From positions 1 to 64,000 of the forward strand of contig CACJFI010000001.1 of NCBI GenBank assembly GCA_902592615.1: a stretch of DNA of 64,000 bases, written 5' to 3'. Source of the stretch: an uncultured SAR116 cluster alpha proteobacterium (GTDB taxonomy: Bacteria; Pseudomonadota; Alphaproteobacteria; Puniceispirillales; Marisalimonadaceae). The position numbers were made by a program, and so were the translations under genes. A model generated the notes under the pieces. The model had not been told where the DNA came from, did not search any database, and saw only the letters and a list, made by a program, of their open reading frames with translations. Below, piece by piece: positions 19,059 through 29,924 of the stretch (its first letter is position 1; every line of letters begins with the position of its first letter).

Positions 19059-19805
19059 CTAATTCCCAAATATTTGCTTTATTTTCTGGATGTCATTATT
19101 TTTAAGTCCTAGCTGTGAAATAAAATAATTTTCCAATGAACTGTATTTTTTTTCTATTTCATCTATCGCTGCATTTAAATAAGATGTCTGAACCTTACCT
19201 AAAGTGCTCAACATATTTTTTGTAACTTGAGTGTCCTGTTTTGAAGAGTTAGTCTTTTGTTCCGCTGTGGCTGCTTTAATAGTTAATAAATCATTTGAAA
19301 TAAGATAATTTTCAAAAATCTTATCAATATGATTATTGAAAAAACTCTGTATCATAAAACTAGCTATGCCAGTTCTATCCTTGCCCGCTGAGCAATGAAA
19401 AATAATTGGACGTTTATTTGATCGAAGTAGAATTTCAAAAAATTTTATCCAAACTTTTTTATGGTCGTTAATGTACATGCGATAACTTTCTTCCATCACT
19501 TCTTCATAAGATTTAATATTGTCTCCATTAATTTGCTTTTGAGAAACCATTCTACTTAGAGTGCTAGCTGAAATTGGAAGGTTAATATATCTTTCTTGAA
19601 GTTTAGGAGACAGGTTATCTGGTGCCATTTTTACTTCTTTAGGATCACGAAAATCAATTATGGCATGAGGATTTAAATTTTCTAAAACTCTAATATCTTG
19701 TTCGTTTAGGGTGCTAAGTTTAGCACACCTAAATAATAAATTTTTTTTCATTTTAGAGCCAATAGACACGTCTCTAAAATTTGAAACTGATTCAATTGAG
19801 ATCAA
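19059..19805 (-). CDS. Tyrosine-protein phosphatase (Y_phosphatase3-like)
   Basis: N-terminal ESVSNFRDVSIGSKMKKNLLFRCAKLS; active-site HCSAGKDRTGIAS. Confidence 0.88.
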   Translation of the reverse strand: MISIESVSNFRDVSIGSKMKKNLLFRCAKLSTLNEQDIRVLENLNPHAIIDFRDPKEVKMAPDNLSPKLQERYINLPISASTLSRMVSQKQINGDNIKSYEEVMEESYRMYINDHKKVWIKFFEILLRSNKRPIIFHCSAGKDRTGIASFMIQSFFNNHIDKIFENYLISNDLLTIKAATAEQKTNSSKQDTQVTKNMLSTLGKVQTSYLNAAIDEIEKKYSSLENYFISQLGLKNNDIQKIKQIFGN

Positions 19806-19834
19806 AAAATTTTTCCTTGTTTAAAAATGTTTAA

Positions 19835-20635
19835 CTATTCAGCTGCGCTAACACCAATATTTAATAACTCATTAAGGCAATTATCATCAAGCTTTGTAAT
19901 GGGTGTAAAATCTCTGTGCGCGATCCATTCTTCTCGATTAAACTTTTGTATATGATTATCTACGTGACATAAAGAAAGATAGACAATACTTCGACCAAAT
20001 GGTGAAATGTTTGGTGGACTTGCGTGAACTAGCAAAGATGAAAACATCAACATACTACCAGCTGCTCCTGTTGGAGCAACACATCCACCTCTTTCAGCTA
20101 ACTCTAAAACTTTTTCGTTATCTAAAGTCCAAAGTGGATAACTTGTTGTTTCTAAATCGTGACCTGCATCAATAACTCCTGTTTTATGACTGCCTGGTAT
20201 AAATAGTAAAGGACCATTTGCCGCAGTTACGTCATCAAGAAATACAGCAATATTCATAGCTCTTGGCTCTGGCATCCCGTCATCTCTTTTCCAAGTTCCA
20301 TAGTCTTGGTGCCATTGCCAAACAGCTCCGTCAAATGCGGCCTTAGCATTTAATTTAAATTGATGCATGTAAACATCACCATTTAGTATTTGAGATACTG
20401 GATCAATCAGCCTTGGATGAGCAGCTAATCTTCTAAAAGCTTCGTTGTAGGTATGTGCAGCAAAAGCTGTTCTTGCAACACCTGTGCTTTCTTTCCAAAC
20501 TTCTTTTCTATCTTCTAAATATACTTTGTCAGCTTCTTCTTTTAACAATTCGGCTTCATCAGAATTAAATAGTTTAGGAAAGAATAAATAACCATCTTTA
20601 TCAAATTTTTCTAAATCAGTTTCATTTAAAAACAT
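19835..20635 (-). CDS. Phytanoyl-CoA dioxygenase (PhyH) family protein
   Basis: WQWHQDYGTWKRDDGMPEPRAMNIAVFLDD and GPLLFIPGSHKTG, typical PhyH Fe(II)/2OG motifs. Confidence 0.88.
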   Translation of the reverse strand: MFLNETDLEKFDKDGYLFFPKLFNSDEAELLKEEADKVYLEDRKEVWKESTGVARTAFAAHTYNEAFRRLAAHPRLIDPVSQILNGDVYMHQFKLNAKAAFDGAVWQWHQDYGTWKRDDGMPEPRAMNIAVFLDDVTAANGPLLFIPGSHKTGVIDAGHDLETTSYPLWTLDNEKVLELAERGGCVAPTGAAGSMLMFSSLLVHASPPNISPFGRSIVYLSLCHVDNHIQKFNREEWIAHRDFTPITKLDDNCLNELLNIGVSAAE

Positions 20636-20771
20636 TCAATCGCTCCAAATTAAAATTAATATAATAACATTATATAAAAATTTATAATTATGTAATTAAA
20701 ATAATTGATGTAATCATTGTTAGCGTGTTAAATAATTATTTAAGAGTAATTATGTTAAAAAGGAGACAGAT

Positions 20772-21737
20772 TTGTCACTGATTTCACCCTTAGATAAATT
20801 AAAAATACCAGTAATAGGATCTCCATTATTTATAATATCTAATCCAGATTTAGTTATAGCTCAATGTAAAGCGGGCATAATTGGTTCTTTTCCTTGTTTA
20901 AATGCCAGAGAAGGTGAGGGTGAGCCTAATATGCTTGAGATATGGTTAAAAAAAATAAGCGAAGAATTAGATAAACATAATCAAGAAAATCCTGACAATC
21001 CGGCAGCTCCCTATGCTGTAAATCACATTGTTCATAAATCAAATATTAGGTTAGAAAAAGATATTGATATTTGTGCAAAATGGGAAGCCCCTGTCTGGAT
21101 AACTTCTTTAGGTGCAAGGCCTGAAGTAAATGAAGTTGCACATCAGGCTAAAGGAATTGTCTTGCACGATATTATAAATAATTTTTTTGCAAAAAAGGCA
21201 ATTGATAAAGGTGCCGATGGATTAGTAGCTGTTGCTGCAGGTGCTGGTGGTCATGCAGGTACACTATCACCATTTGCATTAATTCAAGAAATTCGTGAAT
21301 GGTTTTCTGGACCTCTTTTACTGTCAGGTTCAATTGCTAATGGAGGAGCAGTGCTTGCCGCTCAGGCAATGGGAGCTGACTTAGCTTATATAGGTTCTGC
21401 ATTTATTGCTACTAATGAGGCTAATGCAGATCAAAGATATAAAGAAATGATTACCGAGTCATCTGCAGATGATATCATTTATACAAACTTGTTTACTGGA
21501 GTGCATGGAAATTATTTAAAAGGTTCTATCGTAGCTCAGGGCCTTGATCCTGACAATCTTGAAGTAAGTGATTCGAGTAAAATGAATTTTAGCTCTGGAA
21601 CTTCAAAACCAAAAAGTTGGAAAGAAATTTGGGGCTCTGGTCAGGGTATTTCTGCTGTGAAAAGTATTATGCCTGCAGGTGAGTTGGTGAAGAGAATTAA
21701 TAAAGAGTATATTGAGGCAAAAAGTAAACTTATTTAG
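20772..21737 (+). CDS. Nitronate monooxygenase/2-nitropropane dioxygenase family (TTG start)
   Basis: IPVIGSPLFIISNPDLV, GADGLVAVAAGAGGHAGTLSPFALIQEIR and GADLAYIGSAFIAT. Confidence 0.86.
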   Translation: MSLISPLDKLKIPVIGSPLFIISNPDLVIAQCKAGIIGSFPCLNAREGEGEPNMLEIWLKKISEELDKHNQENPDNPAAPYAVNHIVHKSNIRLEKDIDICAKWEAPVWITSLGARPEVNEVAHQAKGIVLHDIINNFFAKKAIDKGADGLVAVAAGAGGHAGTLSPFALIQEIREWFSGPLLLSGSIANGGAVLAAQAMGADLAYIGSAFIATNEANADQRYKEMITESSADDIIYTNLFTGVHGNYLKGSIVAQGLDPDNLEVSDSSKMNFSSGTSKPKSWKEIWGSGQGISAVKSIMPAGELVKRINKEYIEAKSKLI

Positions 21738-21745
21738 AGGAAAAG

Positions 21746-23842
21746 ATGTCAGTAATTAAACATAAAATAATAGAAGAAATAGCACTTATAGAAATTTCTA
21801 ATCCACCAGTTAATGCAATAAGCGCTGCAGTCAGAGTTGGGCTATTAGAGACTATTGAAAATCTGTCTTTAAATGAAAAAATTAAAGCAATTGTTATTAC
21901 AGCTCCTGAAAGAACTTTCCTTGCTGGCGCTGATATAAAAGAGTTTGGCAAAAAAGTAGACGCTCCAATATTAGGAAAGATTTGTGATAAAATTGAAAGT
22001 CTTAACAAAATAGTTGTCGCATCATTACACGGAACTCCACTTGGTGGTGGATTAGAAGTTGCAATGTCAGCACATTATAGAATTGCAGCTCCTAACACCA
22101 AAGTTGGATTACCAGAAGTGTTGCTTGGAATCCTCCCTGGTGCTGGTGGAACACAAAGACTTCCGAGATTATGTGGCGTTGATATGGCTTTAGATATGAT
22201 GCTTACTGGAAAGCATGTTCCATCTAAAGAAGCTTTATCATCAGGTATAATTGATGAGATTGCTGAAAATAACAATACCATAAACAATGGTATTGAATAT
22301 GCTAAAAAATTAATTAAAGATGGTTTCAAAACAAGACCTACTTCTCAAATACAAAATAAAATTAGTGATATAAAAGAAACAAACGAAATTATTTTAAAAT
22401 TTAAAGATACTGCATCCAAAAAATACAAAAATTTATTTTCACCTCATGCAATTATTAGATCTGTAGAAGAGGGTCTAAAATTAGATTTTCCTGAAGCTAT
22501 ATTAAATGAAAGAAAATTATTTGAAGAATGTATTGAAAGTCCCCAAAGACAAGGTTTAATACATTCTTTTTTTGCTGAAAGAGCTAATACAAAAATACCA
22601 GAATTAAAAGAAGGCAAACCAATAGAACTCAATAAAATTGGTATAATTGGTGGTGGTACTATGGGCACTGGAATTTCTATGGCTGCTATGAATGCAGGAT
22701 TTAATGTGATTATGATTGAACAAAATGATGAAGCTATTCAAAAAGCCAAGGCAAAAATTAATTCAACTTATGATAGAAGCGTTAAATTAAATAGAATTAC
22801 AAATGAACAAAAAAATAAAACTATGGAAATGTTTTCTGCAACAACAGAATTTTCAGATCTTAAAGATAGAGATTTGATAATAGAAGCTGTTTTTGAAAAT
22901 ATGGATGTAAAAAAGGAAGTCTTTTTGAAATTAAATCAGATTTGTAGTCAAGACTGTATTTTAGCATCCAATACTAGTTATTTAAATGTAAATGAAATTG
23001 CTTCAGTTGTAGATAATCCGAGTAGGGTTATTGGTTTGCATTTCTTTTCACCTGCTAACATTATGAAACTTTTAGAAGTTGTAGTGGCAGAAAAAACATC
23101 TAAAGATACTGTTGCTACTGCCTTTAACTTAGCAAAAAAAATGAGAAAGGTACCTGTAAGATCAGGAGTTTGTGATGGCTTTATAGGTAACAGAATTCTT
23201 TCAAAATATTTAGTTGGTACGTATCATATGGTTGAGGATGGAGCAAGCCCATTCCATGTTGATAAAGTGATAAGGGATTTCGGCTGTGCAATGGGAATTT
23301 TCCAGGTAATTGATTTGGCTGGTGGTGATATTGGTTGGGCAACAAGAAAAAGAAAAGCACCATTCAGACATAAAGATGATAGATATGTGGAAATACCTGA
23401 TAGAGTATGTGAAAGAGGTTGGTTTGGTCAAAAAACTTCTAAAGGATATTATTTATATGGAGAAAATGTAGATTTTCTTACGCCTAATCCAGAAATAGAA
23501 GTAATTTGTGAACAAGAAAGAAAAAGAGCTGGAATAACTCCGAAAAAATTTGATGATAAAGAGATATTAGATAAATACATTGCTGCAATGGTATATGAAG
23601 GGACTAAAATTTTAAGTGAACAAATAGCACTAAAGCCTTCAGATATCGATGTTGTCTTTACTAATGGTTATGGATTTCCTAAGTGGAGAGGAGGTCCAAT
23701 GAAATATGCAGATATGATTGGATTAGACAAAATATTGAAAAATATTAAAAAATATTCAGAAGAAGACCCAAGATTTTGGTCTCCTCCGAAGTTATTAGAA
23801 GATTTAGTTAAACAAAACAAAAATTTTGACAGTTTAAATTAA
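21746..23842 (+). CDS. Fused enoyl-CoA hydratase/3-hydroxyacyl-CoA dehydrogenase (FadB/FadJ type)
   Basis: Crotonase FLAGADIKEFG and LPEVLLGILPGAGGTQRLPRL; HAD domain IGIIGGGTMGTGISMAAMNAGF and RVIGLHFFSPANIMKLLEVV. Confidence 0.93.
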   Translation: MSVIKHKIIEEIALIEISNPPVNAISAAVRVGLLETIENLSLNEKIKAIVITAPERTFLAGADIKEFGKKVDAPILGKICDKIESLNKIVVASLHGTPLGGGLEVAMSAHYRIAAPNTKVGLPEVLLGILPGAGGTQRLPRLCGVDMALDMMLTGKHVPSKEALSSGIIDEIAENNNTINNGIEYAKKLIKDGFKTRPTSQIQNKISDIKETNEIILKFKDTASKKYKNLFSPHAIIRSVEEGLKLDFPEAILNERKLFEECIESPQRQGLIHSFFAERANTKIPELKEGKPIELNKIGIIGGGTMGTGISMAAMNAGFNVIMIEQNDEAIQKAKAKINSTYDRSVKLNRITNEQKNKTMEMFSATTEFSDLKDRDLIIEAVFENMDVKKEVFLKLNQICSQDCILASNTSYLNVNEIASVVDNPSRVIGLHFFSPANIMKLLEVVVAEKTSKDTVATAFNLAKKMRKVPVRSGVCDGFIGNRILSKYLVGTYHMVEDGASPFHVDKVIRDFGCAMGIFQVIDLAGGDIGWATRKRKAPFRHKDDRYVEIPDRVCERGWFGQKTSKGYYLYGENVDFLTPNPEIEVICEQERKRAGITPKKFDDKEILDKYIAAMVYEGTKILSEQIALKPSDIDVVFTNGYGFPKWRGGPMKYADMIGLDKILKNIKKYSEEDPRFWSPPKLLEDLVKQNKNFDSLN

Positions 23843-23859
23843 GATTTAATTATCTATAT

Positions 23860-24885
23860 CTACAAAGTAGGGTCGGGATTAACTTTAACAACTAACTTGC
23901 CAAAATTTTTACCATTTAATAATCCTATGAAAGCATTAGGAGCATTTTCTAAGCCCTCAACAAAATCTTCTTTATATTTAATCTTGCCTTCATTTATCCA
24001 TTTTGAAAGAGCTATGATTGACTCTTCTCTTTGATCATAATGATTAAAAACAATAAAACCTTTTATCATCATTCTTTTTGTAAGTATTTGCCTAAATAAT
24101 AGGGGCAATCTATCTTCTTCTCCACCTTTTAAACTTGTAGCATTATACAAACTAATAAGGCCACAAACTGGTATCCTGGCATAATCATTTAAGAGGGGCA
24201 TAACAGCATCGAAAGTAATACCACCAACGTTCTCCCAATAGATATCCACACCATTAGGACAAGCAGATTTTAGTTTTTCTTTAAAATTTGGATCCTTATA
24301 ATTTACACATTCATCAAAACCAAGTTCAGTTTTAGTAAACTCACATTTATCTTCGGTACCTGCAACTCCTACAACTCTACATCCATAAATTTTACCAATT
24401 TGACCAACAGTCGCTCCTACGGCACCACTTGCTGCTGAAACAACTAAAGTTTCTCCATTTTGTGGTTTGGCAAAATTATGCATACCAACATAAGCTGTTG
24501 TCCCTGGCATGCCCAAAACACCAATAGAAGTTGATAGGGGTGCCATTTTTGGATCAATTAATCTTAATTTTTTTTCATTAACAGTAGGATTGTCTTGCCA
24601 GCCCGTTCTGCCTTCAACAAAATCACCAGCTTTAAATATTTCAGATTTACTTTCCACAACTTGACTTAAAGCACCAGCCTCCATAACTTCACCTATACCG
24701 ACTGGTTTTGCGTAACTCTTAGCATCATTCATTCGGCCTCGCATATAGGGATCTAAAGACATATAAATTGTTTTTAAAAGTACTTCTCCATCTTTAGGAG
24801 AAACAATGTCTTCTTTAACTGTTCTAAAATTACCTAATGTTGGTTCTCCAACGGGTCTTTCATTAAGTAAAATTTTAGTATTCAT
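23860..24885 (-). CDS. NADP-dependent oxidoreductase (CurA/prostaglandin reductase-like MDR)
   Basis: MSLDPYMRGRMND, GMPGTTAYVGM, VSAASGAVGATVGQIGKIYGCRVVGVAGTEDKC and DIYWENVGG. Confidence 0.9.
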   Translation of the reverse strand: MNTKILLNERPVGEPTLGNFRTVKEDIVSPKDGEVLLKTIYMSLDPYMRGRMNDAKSYAKPVGIGEVMEAGALSQVVESKSEIFKAGDFVEGRTGWQDNPTVNEKKLRLIDPKMAPLSTSIGVLGMPGTTAYVGMHNFAKPQNGETLVVSAASGAVGATVGQIGKIYGCRVVGVAGTEDKCEFTKTELGFDECVNYKDPNFKEKLKSACPNGVDIYWENVGGITFDAVMPLLNDYARIPVCGLISLYNATSLKGGEEDRLPLLFRQILTKRMMIKGFIVFNHYDQREESIIALSKWINEGKIKYKEDFVEGLENAPNAFIGLLNGKNFGKLVVKVNPDPTL

Positions 24886-24915
24886 AAATATCTCCTAGGT
24901 TGTGATAAGTTTATA

Positions 24916-26148
24916 CTATATCTTATATTTGAAAAAGTAATATCTAAATGTCAAGGCTGAAAGAAGCGAACCTAAACCTAAGCATAAAAAAGACATGAAC
25001 CAAGCCAAATGACTTGCCTGTCCTCCAAAATTGTCTAAAACAAAACCTACAACTGGTCCACCTATGGCTCCTCCCAAAAAACCAACCATTGAGTGCAAAG
25101 CCAGTCTCACACCTCTGTCATGAGGTTCTCCATTGACAACTGTACCTGTTGTTAATGAACCAGAATCTAAAATTATTAAGCTATTGTATAAAAAAAGCAT
25201 AAACAGAGCCAACCAAAAGCTAAATAGAAAAGAGACTGCTGTAAATATTGAACCAAAAAAACAGAGAATTCCCATATTGGAAACTATTCTTGCTCTATCT
25301 TTGCCAATACAATATTTTGCTCCAAATATTGAAGCAAAAATTCCTATAAAACCCATTAAAGCAATACTGTTCGCAATGAAAGCGTCACTTACAGAAACTT
25401 TGAAGTGACTTGAAAGAAAGACAATGCAAGGAAATGTCCAACTCCTAAATCCAAATAATTCATAAGTATGGCCACCATACCCTAATATAAAAGGAGATGC
25501 TTTTTTATTTTTGAAAGTTTTTAAAATAGGAACAATAACTTTGATGATACCCTGATATTTCTTTTTTTTACGCTCTTCAATTTCATCACCTGAAAATAAT
25601 AAAAGAGGGAAACAACATAAGAAGAGTATAACTGAAGCTAAAAGAAAAGCATTTTCCCAACTTACATTATAGTTTTTTAAAATTCCAAAAAGAGAAAAAG
25701 AAAAAGCAGTTCCTAGTCCGAAAAATGAAGTATACACAGCAACGTATTTTTCTCTAGAAATTTGATTTAGTCTAGAATTAAGTATTTGTAAACCTGGCAT
25801 ATAAGTCCCTGCAAGCCCAACCCCCACAAGTGACCAGAAAATTGATGCATTAATTGCATTTGTTGAAAAAATAGAAAAAAAGAATAATCCTGCTGATCCT
25901 ATTAAACATGAAATAGCATAAAGTTTCCTTGAATCAAAAGTATCAGTCAAACTGACTAAAAATGGAGTGGCGATTACATAACCTATGTAAAATGAACCAC
26001 TAATCCAACCTGCTTCGCTATTAGATAAATTCCACTGTGCTTGAAGGTCTATTAAGTATATTGGCCAAATAGCAAACCCAACCATAGAAATCATCTGAAT
26101 AAAACATGTTAGTATTAAAATTTTTGGTAATTTATAAATAAACATCAA
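24916..26148 (-). CDS. MFS transporter
   Basis: About 12 hydrophobic spans; GYVIATPFLVSLTDTFDSRKLY loop motif. Confidence 0.85.
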   Translation of the reverse strand: MMFIYKLPKILILTCFIQMISMVGFAIWPIYLIDLQAQWNLSNSEAGWISGSFYIGYVIATPFLVSLTDTFDSRKLYAISCLIGSAGLFFFSIFSTNAINASIFWSLVGVGLAGTYMPGLQILNSRLNQISREKYVAVYTSFFGLGTAFSFSLFGILKNYNVSWENAFLLASVILFLCCFPLLLFSGDEIEERKKKKYQGIIKVIVPILKTFKNKKASPFILGYGGHTYELFGFRSWTFPCIVFLSSHFKVSVSDAFIANSIALMGFIGIFASIFGAKYCIGKDRARIVSNMGILCFFGSIFTAVSFLFSFWLALFMLFLYNSLIILDSGSLTTGTVVNGEPHDRGVRLALHSMVGFLGGAIGGPVVGFVLDNFGGQASHLAWFMSFLCLGLGSLLSALTFRYYFFKYKI

Positions 26149-26239
26149 ACTAAAATTATAAAGTTTGATTTAAGAAGTAAATTATTTATTCTGTATTTTG
26201 TAAATATACCTAAGTACAAAGAATTTAAAGAAGGTCAAT

Positions 26240-28324
26240 ATGATTACATTGCAAGAAATTATGTCTCCTAAGTCTATTGCTATTGTTGGCGCTTCAGACA
26301 ACAAAGCGAGGATTGGAGGTCGTCCACTTGCTCATATGATAGAACAAAAATTTTCTGGAGGTATTTTTCCAATTAATCCTAATAGGGACACAGTACAAGG
26401 TATAAAAGCCTATCCAAGTTTATTAGATGTAAAAGATGATTTAGATTTCATATTAGTTGCAGTACCTTCCAATATTGTCGTATCAGTTTTACAAGAAGCA
26501 GTAGTTAAAAAGGCTAAAACTGCATTAATTTTCTCCTCTGGGTTTGCAGAAATTGGAGGTCAAGGTGAGATTCTTCAAAATCAAATAAAAAAAATTAGCA
26601 AAGAGAGTGGTCTCAGAGTTATTGGACCAAATTGTTTAGGTCTATTTAATTCAGCCAAAAACTTCTATCCTACATTCACTTCCACTATAGATAGAGCAAC
26701 TCCTAAACCAGGTGGTATTTCTATTGCGAGTCAATCAGGAGCTTATGGAAGCCACATTTATATGGTATCTCATCAAAGAGGACTTGGAATTAGATATTGG
26801 ATGACAACTGGTAATGAGGTTGATCTCTCTGTTGGAGAGACCATTAAGCTTATGGCAGAAGATCCAGATGTACACACAATCATGGCATATGCAGAAAGTG
26901 TTAAAGACGGTAAACAATTTACTGATGCGCTAGATACTGCAAGATCTGAAAAGAAACCGGTAATTTTTATGAAGGTAGGAAGATCTGAAGTGGGAGCGGC
27001 AGCTGCTAACTCTCATACAGCCTCTTTAGCAGGTGAAGACAAAGTTTACGACGAAGTATTGAGAGCGCATGGTGCATATAGAGTAAGAAGCACAGAAGAA
27101 ATGTTAGATATAGCGTATTCAACAATGCCCAGAATATTCCCAGCTGGAAAAAATTTAGGATTAGTTACTATTTCCGGGGGTGGTGGAGTAATTATGGCAG
27201 ATGCAGCTGAAGATGAAGGTCTAATTGTAGGCCCAATGCCAAAAGACGCACAAGATGAATTAAAAGAACTTGTTCCCTTCGCGTCTCCAATGAATCCTGT
27301 TGATGTAACAGCCCAGTTTTTTAATGATTTAACATTAATACCTAAATTCACAGATTTAATGCTTTCCAAAGGTGGCTATGATGCATTGATAGGTTTTTGG
27401 ACTTCAGTTGCGGGTTCTCCTGTTTTGTCCAAACCGTTACTTTCTGCGTTAAAACAAGCTATGAAGGGATATGAAGATAAACTGTTCATAAACTGTATGG
27501 TAGCATCTGAAGAATATATAAAAATGTATGAAAAAGAGGGATTTCCCTGCCTTGAAGATCCTACGAGAGCAATTGTCGCAATGTCCGCACTTATGTTTTT
27601 TGGTGAAAAATTTAAGGAAAAACATAAGAGTAACAAAATTAATTTAGACAATTACAAAGTTGATATACCAAACAAGAATTTAAACGAAATTGACTGTAGT
27701 GAAGTGCTTTTATCTGCTGGTTTGCCAATATTAAAACCAATTCTTATAAAAGATATTGAAGACTTATCCTCTTACTTTAAAGAAGGCAAAGATAAATATG
27801 TCATGAAAATAGTGTCTTCGGATATTCAACATAAGACTGATATTGGTGGTGTGGTTTTGAACATAAATAACTTAGATTTAGCAAATAAATCTTACCAAGA
27901 TATTTTCAAAAATGTAAAAAATAATGCACCTAATGCGCATATAGATGGAATTATGATTTCACCAATGAAAAATGGTGATATCGAATGTATTTTAGGCGCT
28001 AAAATTGATCCAGTTTTTGGACCAATTGTAATGTTTGGACTTGGTGGAATTTATGCAGAAGTAATGAAAGATATTGTGTTTGCAGAAGCACCTGTTAGTA
28101 AACAAAAAGCAGAACAAATGATTTTATCATTAAAAAGTAAAGATATTTTTTATGGCGCAAGGGGAAAGCCACCTATCGAAATTAATTCATTGCTAAATGC
28201 AATTATAAATTTATCAAACTTCATAGCCGCTAATTCTGATAAAGTTGACCAAGTAGAAATGAATCCAATTTTAGTAAGTGAAGCTGAAGTGATAGCACTT
28301 GATGCACTAATTATAAAAAAATAA
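26240..28324 (+). CDS. Acetate-CoA ligase (ADP-forming)/acyl-CoA synthetase, fused alpha-beta subunits
   Basis: SIAIVGASDNKARIGGRPL CoA-binding domain, IGPNCLGLFN, SQSGAYGSHI, NSHTASLAGED; C-terminal ATP-grasp KIVSSDIQHKTDIGGVVL and FGLGGIYAEVMKD. Confidence 0.92.
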   Translation: MITLQEIMSPKSIAIVGASDNKARIGGRPLAHMIEQKFSGGIFPINPNRDTVQGIKAYPSLLDVKDDLDFILVAVPSNIVVSVLQEAVVKKAKTALIFSSGFAEIGGQGEILQNQIKKISKESGLRVIGPNCLGLFNSAKNFYPTFTSTIDRATPKPGGISIASQSGAYGSHIYMVSHQRGLGIRYWMTTGNEVDLSVGETIKLMAEDPDVHTIMAYAESVKDGKQFTDALDTARSEKKPVIFMKVGRSEVGAAAANSHTASLAGEDKVYDEVLRAHGAYRVRSTEEMLDIAYSTMPRIFPAGKNLGLVTISGGGGVIMADAAEDEGLIVGPMPKDAQDELKELVPFASPMNPVDVTAQFFNDLTLIPKFTDLMLSKGGYDALIGFWTSVAGSPVLSKPLLSALKQAMKGYEDKLFINCMVASEEYIKMYEKEGFPCLEDPTRAIVAMSALMFFGEKFKEKHKSNKINLDNYKVDIPNKNLNEIDCSEVLLSAGLPILKPILIKDIEDLSSYFKEGKDKYVMKIVSSDIQHKTDIGGVVLNINNLDLANKSYQDIFKNVKNNAPNAHIDGIMISPMKNGDIECILGAKIDPVFGPIVMFGLGGIYAEVMKDIVFAEAPVSKQKAEQMILSLKSKDIFYGARGKPPIEINSLLNAIINLSNFIAANSDKVDQVEMNPILVSEAEVIALDALIIKK

Positions 28325-28337
28325 GACGGAGGATAAA

Positions 28338-28721
28338 ATGGCAGAAAACTTAACAGGCACAGTAGGACCAGAACAGCAATTTAAGAATTTTTTATCAGAG
28401 GGTAAATTTATGATTCAAAGATGTAAAAGTCTCAACAAATTTTTCTTTCATCCTCGTGTAGCATTTCCTGGAAGTGGTGAGCGTGATCTTGAGTGGGTTG
28501 AAGCCTCTGGAAATGGAGAAGTGTATAGCTCTTCTTGTAATAGAAGATTACCTGAAAAGGGTGGAGACTTTAACTTATCCTTGATTACATTAGAAGAAGG
28601 TCCAAGGATGATGGCAAGAGTTGAGGGTATAGATCCAGATAAAGTTGAAATTGGTCAAAAGGTTAAAGCTAGAATTTCTTCATTAAATGGAGAACCAGCA
28701 GTAATTTTTGATATTGTATAA
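28338..28721 (+). CDS. DUF35/OB-fold acyl-CoA-binding partner protein (Zn-ribbon apparently degenerate)
   Basis: Small protein directly upstream of a thiolase; HPRVAFPGSGERDLEWVEASGNGEVYS and OB-fold C-terminus. Confidence 0.75.
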   Translation: MAENLTGTVGPEQQFKNFLSEGKFMIQRCKSLNKFFFHPRVAFPGSGERDLEWVEASGNGEVYSSSCNRRLPEKGGDFNLSLITLEEGPRMMARVEGIDPDKVEIGQKVKARISSLNGEPAVIFDIV

Positions 28722-28732
28722 GGATAAAATTA

Positions 28733-29923
28733 ATGGATCAAAATGATATAAACAGATTAAGAGGTAAAACTGCTGTTGTAGGTCTAGCAGAGAGCGGATG
28801 TGGTTTAGCGTCTGGTTGGAGTGCTATGGAAATAATGGCAACTGCTGTTCATGATGCTTTAGACGATGCAGGAATAAAATTAAAAGAAGTAGACGGAGTT
28901 TTTGCTGCAACTGCTTTTCATTCTATGGCTGCAATGTCATTATCTGAGTATTTGGGAGTAAAACCAAAATTTGCAGATGGGTCGCAAATAGGTGGGTCAA
29001 GTTTTTTGTCTCACATTCTAACCGCTGCAATGGCTCTTGATGCAGGTTTGATCAATGTAGCTGTTGTTGCATATGGATCTAATCAAAAAAGTGCAGGTGG
29101 GTTTAAAACAATCTCCGAAGCTATGCCCTATGAGGCTCAATATCAGCCAAGAATGCCTGTAACTGCGTATGCCTTATCAGCTAAACGTTACATGAATGAG
29201 TTTGGTGCAACTCGAGAAGATCTTGCTAATGTGGCAGTTTCAGCAAGAGATTGGGCTTTATTAAATCCTAGGGCTTATACTCATCAAGATGGTCCATTAA
29301 CGGTTAATGATGTTTTGTCTGCAAGGCCTATTGTTGATCCTCTTGGAAAATTAGATTGTTGTCTTGTAACAGATGGAGGTGCAGCTGTTGTGATGACTAG
29401 ATCAGATAGGGCAAAAGATACCAAAAATACTCCTATTTATCTTCTTGGTGCAGCAATGGAACATCACCATCGTATGATTTCTGAAATGCCTGATTTGGTA
29501 CAAACATCAGCGATTGAAAGTGGAAAAAGAGCATTTAGTATGTCTGGTTATAAACCGAATGATATGAGTACTATTCAATTGTATGACGCATTTACAATTA
29601 ATACTCTTTTGTTCCTAGAGGATTTAGGCTTTTGTAAAAAAGGAGAAGCTAAAGAACTTGTAAAAAATAATAATACAGGACCTGCTGGAAACTTAAAAGT
29701 AAACACTAATGGTGGTGGGTTATCCTGTGTTCATCCTGGAATGTATGGTCTTTTTGTAACTTTAGAAGCTTTAAGGCAGTTAAGAAATGCCTCAGGAGAT
29801 GATGTTGGTCAACGACTAGATGGTGGATGGATTGATAATGCTAGATTATCTGTTGCTCATGGAAATGGTGGAGTTTTATCAAGTCAGGTAACGAATATAT
29901 GGGGCGTTTCTGATACTTTATGA
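28733..29923 (+). CDS. Thiolase (SCP-x/lipid-transfer type acetyl-CoA acetyltransferase)
   Basis: AVVGLAESGCG, DGVFAATAFHSMAAMSLSEYLG, IQLYDAFTINTLLFLEDLGFC and NTNGGGLSCVHPGMYG. Confidence 0.9.
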   Translation: MDQNDINRLRGKTAVVGLAESGCGLASGWSAMEIMATAVHDALDDAGIKLKEVDGVFAATAFHSMAAMSLSEYLGVKPKFADGSQIGGSSFLSHILTAAMALDAGLINVAVVAYGSNQKSAGGFKTISEAMPYEAQYQPRMPVTAYALSAKRYMNEFGATREDLANVAVSARDWALLNPRAYTHQDGPLTVNDVLSARPIVDPLGKLDCCLVTDGGAAVVMTRSDRAKDTKNTPIYLLGAAMEHHHRMISEMPDLVQTSAIESGKRAFSMSGYKPNDMSTIQLYDAFTINTLLFLEDLGFCKKGEAKELVKNNNTGPAGNLKVNTNGGGLSCVHPGMYGLFVTLEALRQLRNASGDDVGQRLDGGWIDNARLSVAHGNGGVLSSQVTNIWGVSDTL

Positions 29924-29924
29924 G

